A stretch of DNA of 64,000 nucleotides from the NCBI GenBank assembly GCA_965224015.1, contig OZ245032.1, forward strand, positions 3,100,001 to 3,164,000. Reading direction: 5' to 3'. This stretch comes from CBDCVD01 sp965224015 (lineage in GTDB: Bacteria > Pseudomonadota > Alphaproteobacteria > Rhizobiales > CBDCVD01). The position numbers were made by a program, and so were the translations under genes. The notes under the pieces were generated by a model. It was not told where the DNA came from, searched no databases, and worked only from the letters and a program-made list of their open reading frames with translations. Of this stretch, positions 49,684 through 58,900 are shown in pieces (within the stretch, counting starts at the first letter, position 1; each line of letters starts with the position of its first letter).

Positions 49684-50769
49684 CTACGTACACAAAACAG
49701 CCATATCCTGGACACCCCATCCAAGCCAAACCGGTTCATTTCCCATCCCCTGGGCGATCTGGTTATCCACATAGGCTCTCAACATTGCTCCGTCTGCGGT
49801 ATCGATGCAAAGTTCGAGAGCCATGCGGCTGCCAAGGAACGTCCTGCCCACCACACGGCCCTGAACAGCATTCACATGTGCCGGACGCGCCATGTGGAAC
49901 TCCAGTTTTTCCAGCCGTACCGACGCCGTGATGGTATCGCCGGAGCGCGGTATGGCGCCGGGTGCGTGGCCGCGCAAAGTCTTGCCAAACCAGTCGATAA
50001 CGACCTCATCGCCCTCTATGGCGCACACCTGGCCGGCAAGCAGGTTCGTTTCGCCGATGAATGCGGCCACAAATCGGCTTTTCGGGTGAAAATAAAGATC
50101 TTCTGGCGTCCCGTCCTGCTCCACCCGACCGTTGTTCATGACAACAATCCGGTCCGACATGGTGAGCGCCTCTTCCTGATCGTGGGTTACGAAAAAGAAG
50201 GTTTTGTCCGTTCGTCGCTGGATCGATTTCAATTCCCCCTGCACCTGGGCGCGCAATTTCGCATCAAGCGCGCCCAGAGGCTCATCCAGCAACAGCAGGG
50301 CCGGGTCCGGGGCCAGGGCCCGCGCCAGAGCCACCCGTTGACGTTGTCCCCCCGAAAGCTGGCTGGGATAACGATCAGCATAATCTCCAAGCTCAAGAAA
50401 TGCCGTGATCTCATCCAGCCGACGCTTGATACCGGTGCTATCCATACCCTTGAGTTCAAGCCCGAAACGCATATTTTGCTGTACCGTCATATGGGGGAAA
50501 AGCGCATAATCCTGAAACACCATATTAACATTACGCTTGTTCGGCGGCAGGGCGGTAACGTCCTGACCATTGAGAATAATACGCCCTTCGTCGGGCGTCT
50601 CGAAGCCGCCCAGAATGCGCAGGGTTGTCGTCTTGCCGCAACCTGAGGGCCCAAGGAAAGTGACAAATTCCCCGGCTGCGATATCCAGCGTAAGGTTCTC
50701 GACTGCGCGTGTCTTGCCGAACCGCTTCGCGATGTTGTCAATGCGCGCGACAGGGGTGCGGGTGTTCAT
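49684..50769 (-). CDS. ABC transporter ATP-binding protein, PotA-like (second system)
   Basis: A 361-residue ATPase: Walker A GPSGCGKTT (about 40-48), signature LSGGQRQRVALARA (about 137-150), Walker B LLLLDEPLGALD (about 157-168), H-loop FVTHDQEEA, and a TOBE region with IPRSGDTITASVRLEKL. It is of the polyamine/putrescine type. The start overlaps the preceding permease's stop (ATGA). Confidence 0.94.
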   Translation of the reverse strand: MNTRTPVARIDNIAKRFGKTRAVENLTLDIAAGEFVTFLGPSGCGKTTTLRILGGFETPDEGRIILNGQDVTALPPNKRNVNMVFQDYALFPHMTVQQNMRFGLELKGMDSTGIKRRLDEITAFLELGDYADRYPSQLSGGQRQRVALARALAPDPALLLLDEPLGALDAKLRAQVQGELKSIQRRTDKTFFFVTHDQEEALTMSDRIVVMNNGRVEQDGTPEDLYFHPKSRFVAAFIGETNLLAGQVCAIEGDEVVIDWFGKTLRGHAPGAIPRSGDTITASVRLEKLEFHMARPAHVNAVQGRVVGRTFLGSRMALELCIDTADGAMLRAYVDNQIAQGMGNEPVWLGWGVQDMAVLCT

Positions 50770-51557
50770 GGGCCGAGGTCCTTGTTCATTTTCCGCGTAT
50801 AGCGCTCCGCCCAGACGCCCAGGCCAGCCGTCAGCACAAGCGCCAGCGTGGCGATAGCATTAATTTCAGGCGACATTCCCGACCGCAATTTGGCAAAAAT
50901 CAACACCGGAAGTGTTGGCTCGTAGCTGCCCAGAAAGAACGAACGGACAAAATCGTCAAAGCTCAACAGCAGGCAGAAGATGCCGGCTCCCATGATGGCC
51001 GGTGTCAGATAGGCAAGGGTGATCCGCCAGAACGCAACAAGCGGGTCGGCGCCGAGGTCTCTGGCGGCTTCCGTCTGGCTTTTCGGCAGGCTAGACAGAC
51101 GCGCCATCACGACCAGCACTACGAAGGGCACATTATGAACCGCGTGTGCCCAGATAATTGCGAACATGCCCGGCTCAATCCCCAAAAGCCGCGCATAGAT
51201 GCGAAACGCTATAGCCGAAATCACCCCCGGTACGAGTGCTGGCAAAATTGTTAACCCGAAGATAATGGCGCGACCGGGGAATTTGCGCCCCTCAAGCAAT
51301 ATGGCGATCCAGGTCCCGACAAATATCGAAATCGCGGTGGCCAGGACGGCAATGATTGCAGAATAACCCAATACCGAAAGAACTTCTGAGTCCGCAAAGA
51401 TGCGCACATACCATTGCAGCGTCCACGAACGTATGGGAAAGCCGATAAACTTCGAGTCCTTGAACCCCATAAGAACCATAAGGATCAGGGGTACAAAGAC
51501 ATAAACGACAAAGGCCCAGTATATACAGGACAATAATACGCGTGTGCCGCGTGTCAT
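50766..51557 (-). CDS. ABC transporter permease, PotC-like (second system)
   Basis: A 263-residue permease with six membrane segments and the EAA loop TEAARDLGADPLVAFWRITLA (from about 165). It starts at ATG 51557, overlapping the preceding permease's stop by four bases; the longer open frame is an out-of-frame shadow. It pairs with the PotB-like permease encoded upstream. Confidence 0.9.
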   Translation of the reverse strand: MTRGTRVLLSCIYWAFVVYVFVPLILMVLMGFKDSKFIGFPIRSWTLQWYVRIFADSEVLSVLGYSAIIAVLATAISIFVGTWIAILLEGRKFPGRAIIFGLTILPALVPGVISAIAFRIYARLLGIEPGMFAIIWAHAVHNVPFVVLVVMARLSSLPKSQTEAARDLGADPLVAFWRITLAYLTPAIMGAGIFCLLLSFDDFVRSFFLGSYEPTLPVLIFAKLRSGMSPEINAIATLALVLTAGLGVWAERYTRKMNKDLGP

Positions 51558-52549
51558 CTGGCGTCTCCTTTGCGCAGCGCATGCATCAGTTTGCGAAATA
51601 AACCGGTGATCGCGAGTGCCGTCAGGAACATGATAGTGGCAAATGCCGCGCCGGTTGGCCACTCATCGCCGGCGACGTGAAAAAAACCGGCGATGGTTTC
51701 GGCGAATACCGTCGTCGAGGGGCCACCCAGAAGCACCGGCGTCGCGTAAAAGCCGGTGGAAATCAAAAACACCAGCGTGCACCCTGAGGATATGCCCTCA
51801 AGAGACAAGGGCAATGTTATTCTGCGAAACCGTGTCCAGGGGCCAGCACCCAGATCTGCCGCCGCCTCGGCGTAACTTGCCGGCAGCTTTTCCAACGCGG
51901 AATACAGGGGCAGGAGCATGTACAGCGCTGTCAGATAAATGATCCCGATACTGAGCGAGACCCCGGTATACATGAACGCAATGGGACGTTCGATAAGACC
52001 CGCCGACTTGAGCAGAAGATTGAGGGCGCCGTTGTTTCCCAGCAATATCATGATCGCATAGGTGCGAATGATCTCACCAACCCAAAACGGTATCAGCAAC
52101 AGCAATACCAGCAACATACGATTCTTGCGGCTGACGTGGCGAGCAAGGAAATAAGCCACCGGATAGGTAATCAGCAGTGTCACGAAAGTCAGTACCGCCG
52201 CAAAGGCAAGCGTGCGAAAGAACGGCATCCAGAAGATACGTCTGCCGAAAAAGCGCGCATAACTGTCCAACGTAAAGTGCGTCTCAACCCCCGGTGCCAC
52301 GGGATAGGCATCCATAAGGCTTACGCGCGCCATTTGCAGCATCGGCCCCAGATGCTGTGTCAGAACCCACAGAACTGGTAGCGCAGCCAGCATCACAAAC
52401 TGGCGGCGCGGCGATGCACAGATCAGTTCAAACAAAACGCGATAAGGTGTCCAGCCAACCAGTTGTCCCCAGAACGTCGGCCGATTACCACCACTCGCAT
52501 CAGGTTTTGAACCGTCACCTTTTGCGGCAATCGGCGCATCCGATGGCAT
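51554..52549 (-). CDS. ABC transporter permease, PotB-like (second system)
   Basis: A 331-residue permease with a polar N-terminal extension of about 50 residues and six membrane segments, EAA loop YAEAAADLGAGPWTRFRRITLP (from about 225). The ATG 52549 has AAGGAA upstream; another ATG at 52579 would add ten residues. Second gene of the transporter operon. Confidence 0.9.
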   Translation of the reverse strand: MPSDAPIAAKGDGSKPDASGGNRPTFWGQLVGWTPYRVLFELICASPRRQFVMLAALPVLWVLTQHLGPMLQMARVSLMDAYPVAPGVETHFTLDSYARFFGRRIFWMPFFRTLAFAAVLTFVTLLITYPVAYFLARHVSRKNRMLLVLLLLIPFWVGEIIRTYAIMILLGNNGALNLLLKSAGLIERPIAFMYTGVSLSIGIIYLTALYMLLPLYSALEKLPASYAEAAADLGAGPWTRFRRITLPLSLEGISSGCTLVFLISTGFYATPVLLGGPSTTVFAETIAGFFHVAGDEWPTGAAFATIMFLTALAITGLFRKLMHALRKGDAR

Positions 52550-52636
52550 GGGGGTTCCTTTTTGTGCAGGAAAATTCATCTGCTGCGGAAAATGTCAGAT
52601 TGAAAAGTCCTGGCCCTGCCAAAGCCAGCAAGGGGT

Positions 52637-53743
52637 CTAGGCGGCTTTTACTTCCTCGACCGCAGGATCGACCAACCCGTATTTCATTTCGTTGGCCTCG
52701 GCCCGGAAGAACCTGAGTCCGGCAAGCTCCTCGTCGGTGAAGGCGGTGGACCTGCGTTCTGCTTCGCTCAGGTGCTGAGCGGCGTCCTTGTAGGTCGAGA
52801 TAAAGCCGGATGCTCTCGTCATCGATGCGCCGATCTCGGATGAGGCAAGAATAGCATCAAGGAACGTGTAGGCGTTATCCGCGTTTGGCGCATTGTTGGC
52901 GATGTTGTAGGTGTAAACAAAGCCATAGCTGCCTTCCTTCGGAATGGTCATACTGACGGGAAAGCCGTCGTTGATCAGTGTAGCGATGGGACCATTCCAC
53001 GCGTGCGCCACGGCGATGTCCTGATTGACAAACATTTGCTGTACTTCCGCACCGCTGTCGTAATACTTGCGCACCAGAGGTTTCTTGTCGATCAGAAACT
53101 GCTTGGCCTCGTTGACGATCCGTGCCGCTTTTGCCGGATCATCCAGATATTCGACCATATTGCCGTCATAGCCCATCTTGAGCATGATGATCGACATCAT
53201 GTCCTGGATGATGTAGGCGGTTTGCTTGGCATATTTTTGTGAGAAAAGCACGTCCCAGCTTTTGGCTTCGGCGGCTGTCACCATCTCATTGTTGTACGCG
53301 AGAATTTCCATTCCTGACAGGATCGGGGCGCCCCATTTGTGACCATTGATGGTCGCCCAGTCGCTTTCCGAGAACGTCGGATTGATATTGCGCCAGTTCG
53401 ACAAACGCTCCGTATCAAGCGGCGCCAGAAGTTTGCTGTCGATGAACTGCAAAAATCTGTGTCCGGCAACGGTTACGATGTCCGCGGTGGGATTGGGCGC
53501 TTCGGCCGCCAGCAAGTTGAACTGTTTGCCTTGATCGTCAACCAGCCTGATATTCACCTTGATACCGGTGTCTGCCTCAAACTTTTTCTTGAAAGCGTCC
53601 GGGATAAAATTTGTGTAACTCCAGATATTCACTTCCTTGCCTTGCCCATAGGCGCGACGCATAACCATCGGGCTGGCGAGCGCTGCTGTTCCAGCAGCGG
53701 CCCCTAAAAGGAATTTACGGCGATCTGTTGCAGTTGATTTCAT
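52637..53743 (-). CDS. ABC transporter substrate-binding protein, PotD-like, Tat signal
   Basis: A 368-residue binding protein with a twin-arginine leader (TDRRKFLLGAAAG at about 6-18, hydrophobic to about 25). The mature start KEVNIWSYTNFIPDAFKKKFE is the PotD/PotF pattern. Conserved DIVTVAGHRFLQFIDS and the later QDIAVAHAWNG (about 237-247) are seen. Its ligand should be an amine or amino-acid-like compound. It is the first transporter gene downstream of the opine-dehydrogenase-like gene. Confidence 0.9.
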   Translation of the reverse strand: MKSTATDRRKFLLGAAAGTAALASPMVMRRAYGQGKEVNIWSYTNFIPDAFKKKFEADTGIKVNIRLVDDQGKQFNLLAAEAPNPTADIVTVAGHRFLQFIDSKLLAPLDTERLSNWRNINPTFSESDWATINGHKWGAPILSGMEILAYNNEMVTAAEAKSWDVLFSQKYAKQTAYIIQDMMSIIMLKMGYDGNMVEYLDDPAKAARIVNEAKQFLIDKKPLVRKYYDSGAEVQQMFVNQDIAVAHAWNGPIATLINDGFPVSMTIPKEGSYGFVYTYNIANNAPNADNAYTFLDAILASSEIGASMTRASGFISTYKDAAQHLSEAERRSTAFTDEELAGLRFFRAEANEMKYGLVDPAVEEVKAA

Positions 53744-53824
53744 GGCTCCCTCCTACGCTGTTTTTCGGTTATATCTTTGGCATTTGTGTTGCGCCTGTTG
53801 TCACGTCCGCTTACCGTACCACAT

Positions 53825-54949
53825 TTATGTTCTGGCGGCACCAGGAGATATTCTGCCTGCTTCGATGTAGCCGCGAACACATAGTGTTGACAGATCATCC
53901 AGCGTCATCCCGGGGTCGATGATTTCATCCAGGATATTGTTCTCGGCTGCAAGGTCACGGCCGTACATAGCGGAAAACAGCGCCACGCCAGCAGCATGAA
54001 GCGGTGCCGCAACGCCTGCCAGAGCAGCCAGTGCCAAGGTTACCACAAGCCCAAACGGCACATCTTCATTAACATAGCGATTGTCGGCTGAGTTGGGGCC
54101 CGGGCCGCCCATTCCTTTTTCATATATGGCGCCATTCATTTCGGATACGGTTGCCGGTGGTACCTGGTAGGATTGGGCGAAGAATGTGTAAATATCGCGC
54201 AGTTCGTGCCCTGCTGCCCTGGCAACGGCCAGTCGCTCGCGATCCAGCGCCTCCATCAGTCGGCCTGTGTTGGGAGTCACATACGCGGGCTGGATCCAGT
54301 GTTCTCCTTTCTCCATGCGTGTCATATTGCACAACCCGATCCCCATATGGTGCTGGGGATTAAAATTGCTCAGAGTTACCGCAAGCAGATCGCTCTGTTC
54401 GGTAAACCGATCGCCGAAAATCGAACGGCACGTGGCAAGCGCTACGCCTGCGAGATCGCCTGGAAGCCCACAGGCGTCGATGGCGCTGCGTATAGTGCCG
54501 ATGGCAACGCTGGAGAGGTCCAGCTGCCGACACGTTCCGATCGTCGTGCCCCAGGCGGCAACAGGTATGCGCAGTCCTTCAGGTCGCAGGCATTTGAGAA
54601 AATACAAGGCTTCCAGTGAAGCGTGGGCGCTAAAAATAACCGTATGGCGCCTTTCGATACACGCGGCAAGTTCTGAGATGATCGGCTTGTGGGCATAGGC
54701 GGGCAGAGCGAAGATCAGTACATCGGCGTGCGCTGCCAGGGCCATCAGCGTGTCGGCGGTACCGACGTGATACACGCCCTCAAGCGCACCGCTGCAAACC
54801 AGTGGTGTGCCAGCTTGTAGAACCTTGGTTCGCGCACCCGATGGGGACCAAAGGCGCACGTCATGGCCGCGCGAGGCGCAAAAGGCGGCCGTTCCGAACG
54901 CGACACCGCCAGCGCCGATAATGCCAATACGCGCCGGTCGGTTACTCAT
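53825..54949 (-). CDS. Octopine/nopaline-dehydrogenase-family protein
   Basis: A 374-residue NAD(P)-dependent dehydrogenase. The Rossmann motif GIIGAGGVAFGTA (about 9-21) is followed by LWSPSGAR; the C-terminal helical domain contains NFNPQHHMGIGLCNMTRMEKGE (about 219-240), where His in a NP-x-H context is typical of the opine dehydrogenase catalytic region. Such enzymes join or split an amino acid and a 2-oxo acid. The ATG 54949 has GGAG upstream. It precedes the ABC operon on the same strand by 81 bp, suggesting the transported compound is an opine-like conjugate. Confidence 0.82.
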   Translation of the reverse strand: MSNRPARIGIIGAGGVAFGTAAFCASRGHDVRLWSPSGARTKVLQAGTPLVCSGALEGVYHVGTADTLMALAAHADVLIFALPAYAHKPIISELAACIERRHTVIFSAHASLEALYFLKCLRPEGLRIPVAAWGTTIGTCRQLDLSSVAIGTIRSAIDACGLPGDLAGVALATCRSIFGDRFTEQSDLLAVTLSNFNPQHHMGIGLCNMTRMEKGEHWIQPAYVTPNTGRLMEALDRERLAVARAAGHELRDIYTFFAQSYQVPPATVSEMNGAIYEKGMGGPGPNSADNRYVNEDVPFGLVVTLALAALAGVAAPLHAAGVALFSAMYGRDLAAENNILDEIIDPGMTLDDLSTLCVRGYIEAGRISPGAART

Positions 54950-55151
54950 GGAAACTACTCCGCTACCGTTTTTAAGAGATGACACGCTCTGTCAGGCGCT
55001 TGTGCCAGGCTAGAGCGCCAGTCATGGGGATTCAGGCGGGTGCTTGCTACAGGCCTTCCAATGGGGGCTTTGTGTGAATACCCAAAACACGGGCTTGAGG
55101 CTGAAAAGGTTGCCTGAGAACGATCTCGAGAACCAGACAATCATATGCCGC

Positions 55152-55742
55152 TCAGGGCTGGAAACGTCTCAGGAGTTTCCACAGAAACGGCATCAGCAAA
55201 GCCGCCAATACGAGCTTTGTCGCCTCACCCAACAGGAATGGCGTCGCGCCCAGTTGCAATACAGGCTTGTCCCAGCCGATAAGCGAGCCGAGCCACAAAA
55301 GGCCAAACGCATAAATCGTCAGGGTGCCGAGAAAAATCGCAAAGGCGGCTTTGACAATACTGCGGTCCCAGCCACGCTCGGCGAGCCATCCCACCAGCGC
55401 AGCGGCAACTGCAAAACCGACCAGATATCCGCCAGTCGGGCCAGCGAGATAGGCAAGACCGATGCCTTTTTCCGGTGTGCCGGCAAATACCGGCAATCCT
55501 GCCGCGCCCTGAGCAAGATAAAAAAGAACGGTCGCGCCGCCGAGCCGCCAGCCAAAAGCCATGCCGATCATCAATACAGCCATTGTCTGCATGGTCATGG
55601 GTACGGGATAAAACGGCACCTGAATTTTCGCCGAAATGATAAGCGCCATACAGCCGATTACGCTTAGCAGAATGTTTCTCGTGAGGGTCTTTTCACTATG
55701 CCATACGGTTTCAGCGAATGTTCTATATGTTTGCGTTATCAT
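55152..55742 (-). CDS. bioY: BioY, biotin ECF transporter S component
   Basis: A 196-residue membrane protein with six helices. The motifs IQVPFYPVPMTMQTMAVLMIG (about 40-60), LPVFAG (about 82-87) and LAGPTGGYLVGF (about 97-108) are the BioY signature for biotin binding. No EcfA/T genes lie next to it, which is common for BioY in alphaproteobacteria. The gap upstream (55743-55799) is short before a family-1 repeat. I looked for a BioR-type operator and did not find a clear one. Confidence 0.95.
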   Translation of the reverse strand: MITQTYRTFAETVWHSEKTLTRNILLSVIGCMALIISAKIQVPFYPVPMTMQTMAVLMIGMAFGWRLGGATVLFYLAQGAAGLPVFAGTPEKGIGLAYLAGPTGGYLVGFAVAAALVGWLAERGWDRSIVKAAFAIFLGTLTIYAFGLLWLGSLIGWDKPVLQLGATPFLLGEATKLVLAALLMPFLWKLLRRFQP

Positions 55743-55799
55743 AGGGTTGTCCCATTTTTAAATCTGTCTGTAAGAAGCCGGGCATTGCGTTCCCATTTT

Positions 55800-55902
55800 A
55801 TACCAGCGGTATTGGCTTTATATACACGCCGACTAGTGTACTGCCTTGATAACATACCTCTTTGACGCTAATCCATGAGTCATTGTTAAAGACCCTTGGT
55901 AT
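55800..55902 (+). repeat. Family-1 103-bp repeat
   Basis: ATACCAGCGG to CTTGGTAT, 103 bp, between bioY and tamB. Followed by another TTATACC that does not continue as a second copy. Confidence 0.9.
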
Positions 55903-55967
55903 TATACCACAGCCGCGGTGCGTGATAAAGCCCCCACCGGTTACATTGCAGAGCTTTAAAAGGCCAG

Positions 55968-58900
55968 TCAGTAATCCTTTTCAAAAAATATACCCGCCTT
56001 GGTGTTGCCATCCCCCGACGTCTGCCCGCGCGCTTTCAGACTTTCCGTGATCTCGAGATCAATACTCACCTTGTCGCTTTCAGCATTGGCTCCCTTTTCG
56101 ACGCTCATGTAGGTGCGATCGTTCAAGTACGCGCCGATGCCGACGGTTGTCTCGCCCTGTTCGTTCGATTTAATGTCGATGTTGTCCAGGCCGGAAAGGT
56201 TGCGCAGCCGGTCCAGCAGACCCGGGCCCGAATTGGCTCCGGTCAATGTCGCAACGGCACTTGCCAGCTGGGCAATCTGTAGTGCCGATAGCCGGGAAAG
56301 ACTCTTGCCAAAAAACATTCTGGCGATGATCTCATCTTGCGGCAGCGAGGGCGACGATCGAAACAAAAACTCCGGTTCCGATGCAAATCCACGAACAACA
56401 ATCGAATAGATGTGCCCGGCGCTTCTTGTGCTGGCGCTAAAGTCAAGGGCGGGATCGGTGGGGCCGGAAAATGCCAGTTGTCCGGTATCAAAATCAAAGC
56501 GCTTGCTGAGCAGGTTAATGCGCCCGCGGCGCATACTGATTACGCCGGTAACCTTGGGCTGAGCGGTTGTTCCCGCAATCTTGAGTTTTCCCCCAAGCTC
56601 CGCGTCGAGGCCTCTGCCACGAATGTAAATGCGCCGTGGCGCATCGACCCCGATGGCCAGCGTCATTGCGTTAGCGGATGCTCCGCTAGATGATTTTGGC
56701 GCCAATGCCGCCGCCTGACGACGCACCGCAGAGGAGGCACTTTTATGCTGTACCTCCACTGGTGAAACAACATTGGGAAATTTCTCCGGAATCGTAACCG
56801 TCGCTTGCGCAATTGTGGCGGTGCCACTGATCTTACCACCCGTGGCCAGTGCGCCGGCAAGTCGAAGAGCGGCATTGAATTTGGTGGAAACAACGCCATC
56901 ATCAAAGATGGCATCACGCACCGCAATGCGGAAATCGCTTGCCAGATTGTCCGCAGGACGCAGCGAGGCCGTACCACTTATCTTTAGCTGACCGCTGGCG
57001 CCGATCTTGCCACCAAGGTTTGCTATACGCGCTGTATCATTGTCAAATTCAACCGTGCCGTTGATATCGCTTACGCTCAGCTTTGATGCAACATCAAGAA
57101 CGCGCGCCCGCGATACAGATATATTGCCGTTGATCCTGGGCGCAACTGCCGATCCCGCAAGCTGTGCCTTGAACGCGGCAGCGCCAGTGAGATTGACGCC
57201 AAAATGTGACAACGGCTGGGTAAAATATTCCAATGGCAGGTTCCCATCAACGGACATTTGCAGTGATTGCGTCCCGGTATCTATTTTGCCACCCATGGTG
57301 GCTGCCATGCCGCTACCGGTTATGGTGTTGTTCGTGGAAAGGGTGTTCTGCGCAAATTCGCCTTTTCCCGTGACATCGAGGGCGGCGAGCTTCGCCTCAC
57401 GACTTGCCGCAACAGACAGACCCTTTGCGGTGTACTCATAAGAGACCACAGGACCGGCGAGGGTACCGGTCACTTTTGCCCGCGCATTGAGCACACCTTG
57501 CAGCCCTTGGCCGCTACCCATGGCATGATCAATCAGCGCCAGCGGCAGACGGGTGATATCAATATTTACATCAATCGTCGTTCCAAGTTCGGCATCTGCG
57601 GCAATTCTGCCCTCGCCGGCGTTCAGCGCGGGCATACGGAGGACAATCACGTCACCGGCTATGTTGATATCGACCGGTTGTGAAAGTGCCAGGGGGATAG
57701 ATTTATAACGGACACTGAACTGATCAATGGCGACGTTGAATGCCGTATCATTTCTTGTTACTACGGCCTGCATTGCGGCTGGCTCGCCCTCATATACAGC
57801 GTTCAGGCGAACCGGGAAACGATCCGGCCCGCCGGATACCTGCAATTGTATTTCATTCAGGTTCTCCGCAGCACTTTGCAGGTTTTGCAGGGACAAAGCC
57901 CCATCGATTGCCGGCCTGCGCCAGATATCGCTTGCATTTAGCTGAACGTCCAGTCCTTGCATCGCCATACCGCGCGCGGCAAGCTTTGGCGCCTTTGCGC
58001 GCAACACGGCAGACTGTCCGGCATCCCTGGCTTGCAGTCGAACGCTGCCCGCAAGCGCTCCGGCCAAACGATCCTGCAACAGCAAAGGTGCGATTTGTGC
58101 AAGATCGGAAAGATCAAAATCCAGCGTACCCGTCGCAAGACCCTCGGGGCTTATTGACAATGCACCCTTGATCCTGCTGGCCGGCGCCAAAACAGTAATA
58201 TCGTTCAAGCGCCGGGTTTGATCGTCAGTCTGTGAATAGTTCGCTGACACCTGAAGTGGTTCGCCGCGAAAATTGCCACGCATATCAAAAAAAACGCCGT
58301 CCAGTAAAGTCCCATTGATTTTCCCGCGCAGATTCTGCAAGGGTTCCCCGTCAAGTACAAGACCTTGCGCGGACAGAGCAATTTCACCACCAGGGTTCGA
58401 AAAGGGGCCGCTAAAAGAAAGCTCAAGTCCCATCTGACCCGCAGCCTTGGGATGTAGCAAGGCTAGTTGCGCCAGTGTCATTTTCCCTTGCAGCTGAAAC
58501 GCTTTCGCGTCGACCTGGCCGATAAGCTGTGCGCCAAGGTTTGCACTTTTCAAGTCCAGCGCCTTGATGGTAAGGCGGTTGCCTTCGCTTGTCAGGCTGG
58601 CCGTCAGCGTCGCATCTTCATTGGCAAACAACTGCCGATACAGCCCCGTTGCAGATTTTTTTATGCGCGCATTCAGGGTGATTTCAGATCGGCTTGTTGC
58701 AAAGTCAAACTTTCCTCTCGCATCACTGTGCAAAACCGCGCTTTCCAGCCTGAAGTCCGACACATCAATCGCGCCTTTGGTCAATTGCACCGTTGCACGC
58801 ACCTGAATGCCGCCCGAAAGCAACGGGTTCAGTTCATCATTGCCGGGCCAAAAATTGCTGATATCCACCTTGGCCGACGACGTAGCGGAGAAATCCTCCA

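Noticed and set aside
46757..54949. Opine metallophore (staphylopine-type) biosynthesis locus
   Set aside because: There is no nicotianamine-synthase-like or histidine-racemase-like gene; only the dehydrogenase, MFS and ABC genes would fit.
55743..55799. BioR operator upstream of bioY
   Set aside because: The sequence has TATGATAA but not the expected TTATMKATAA palindrome, so I do not call a site.
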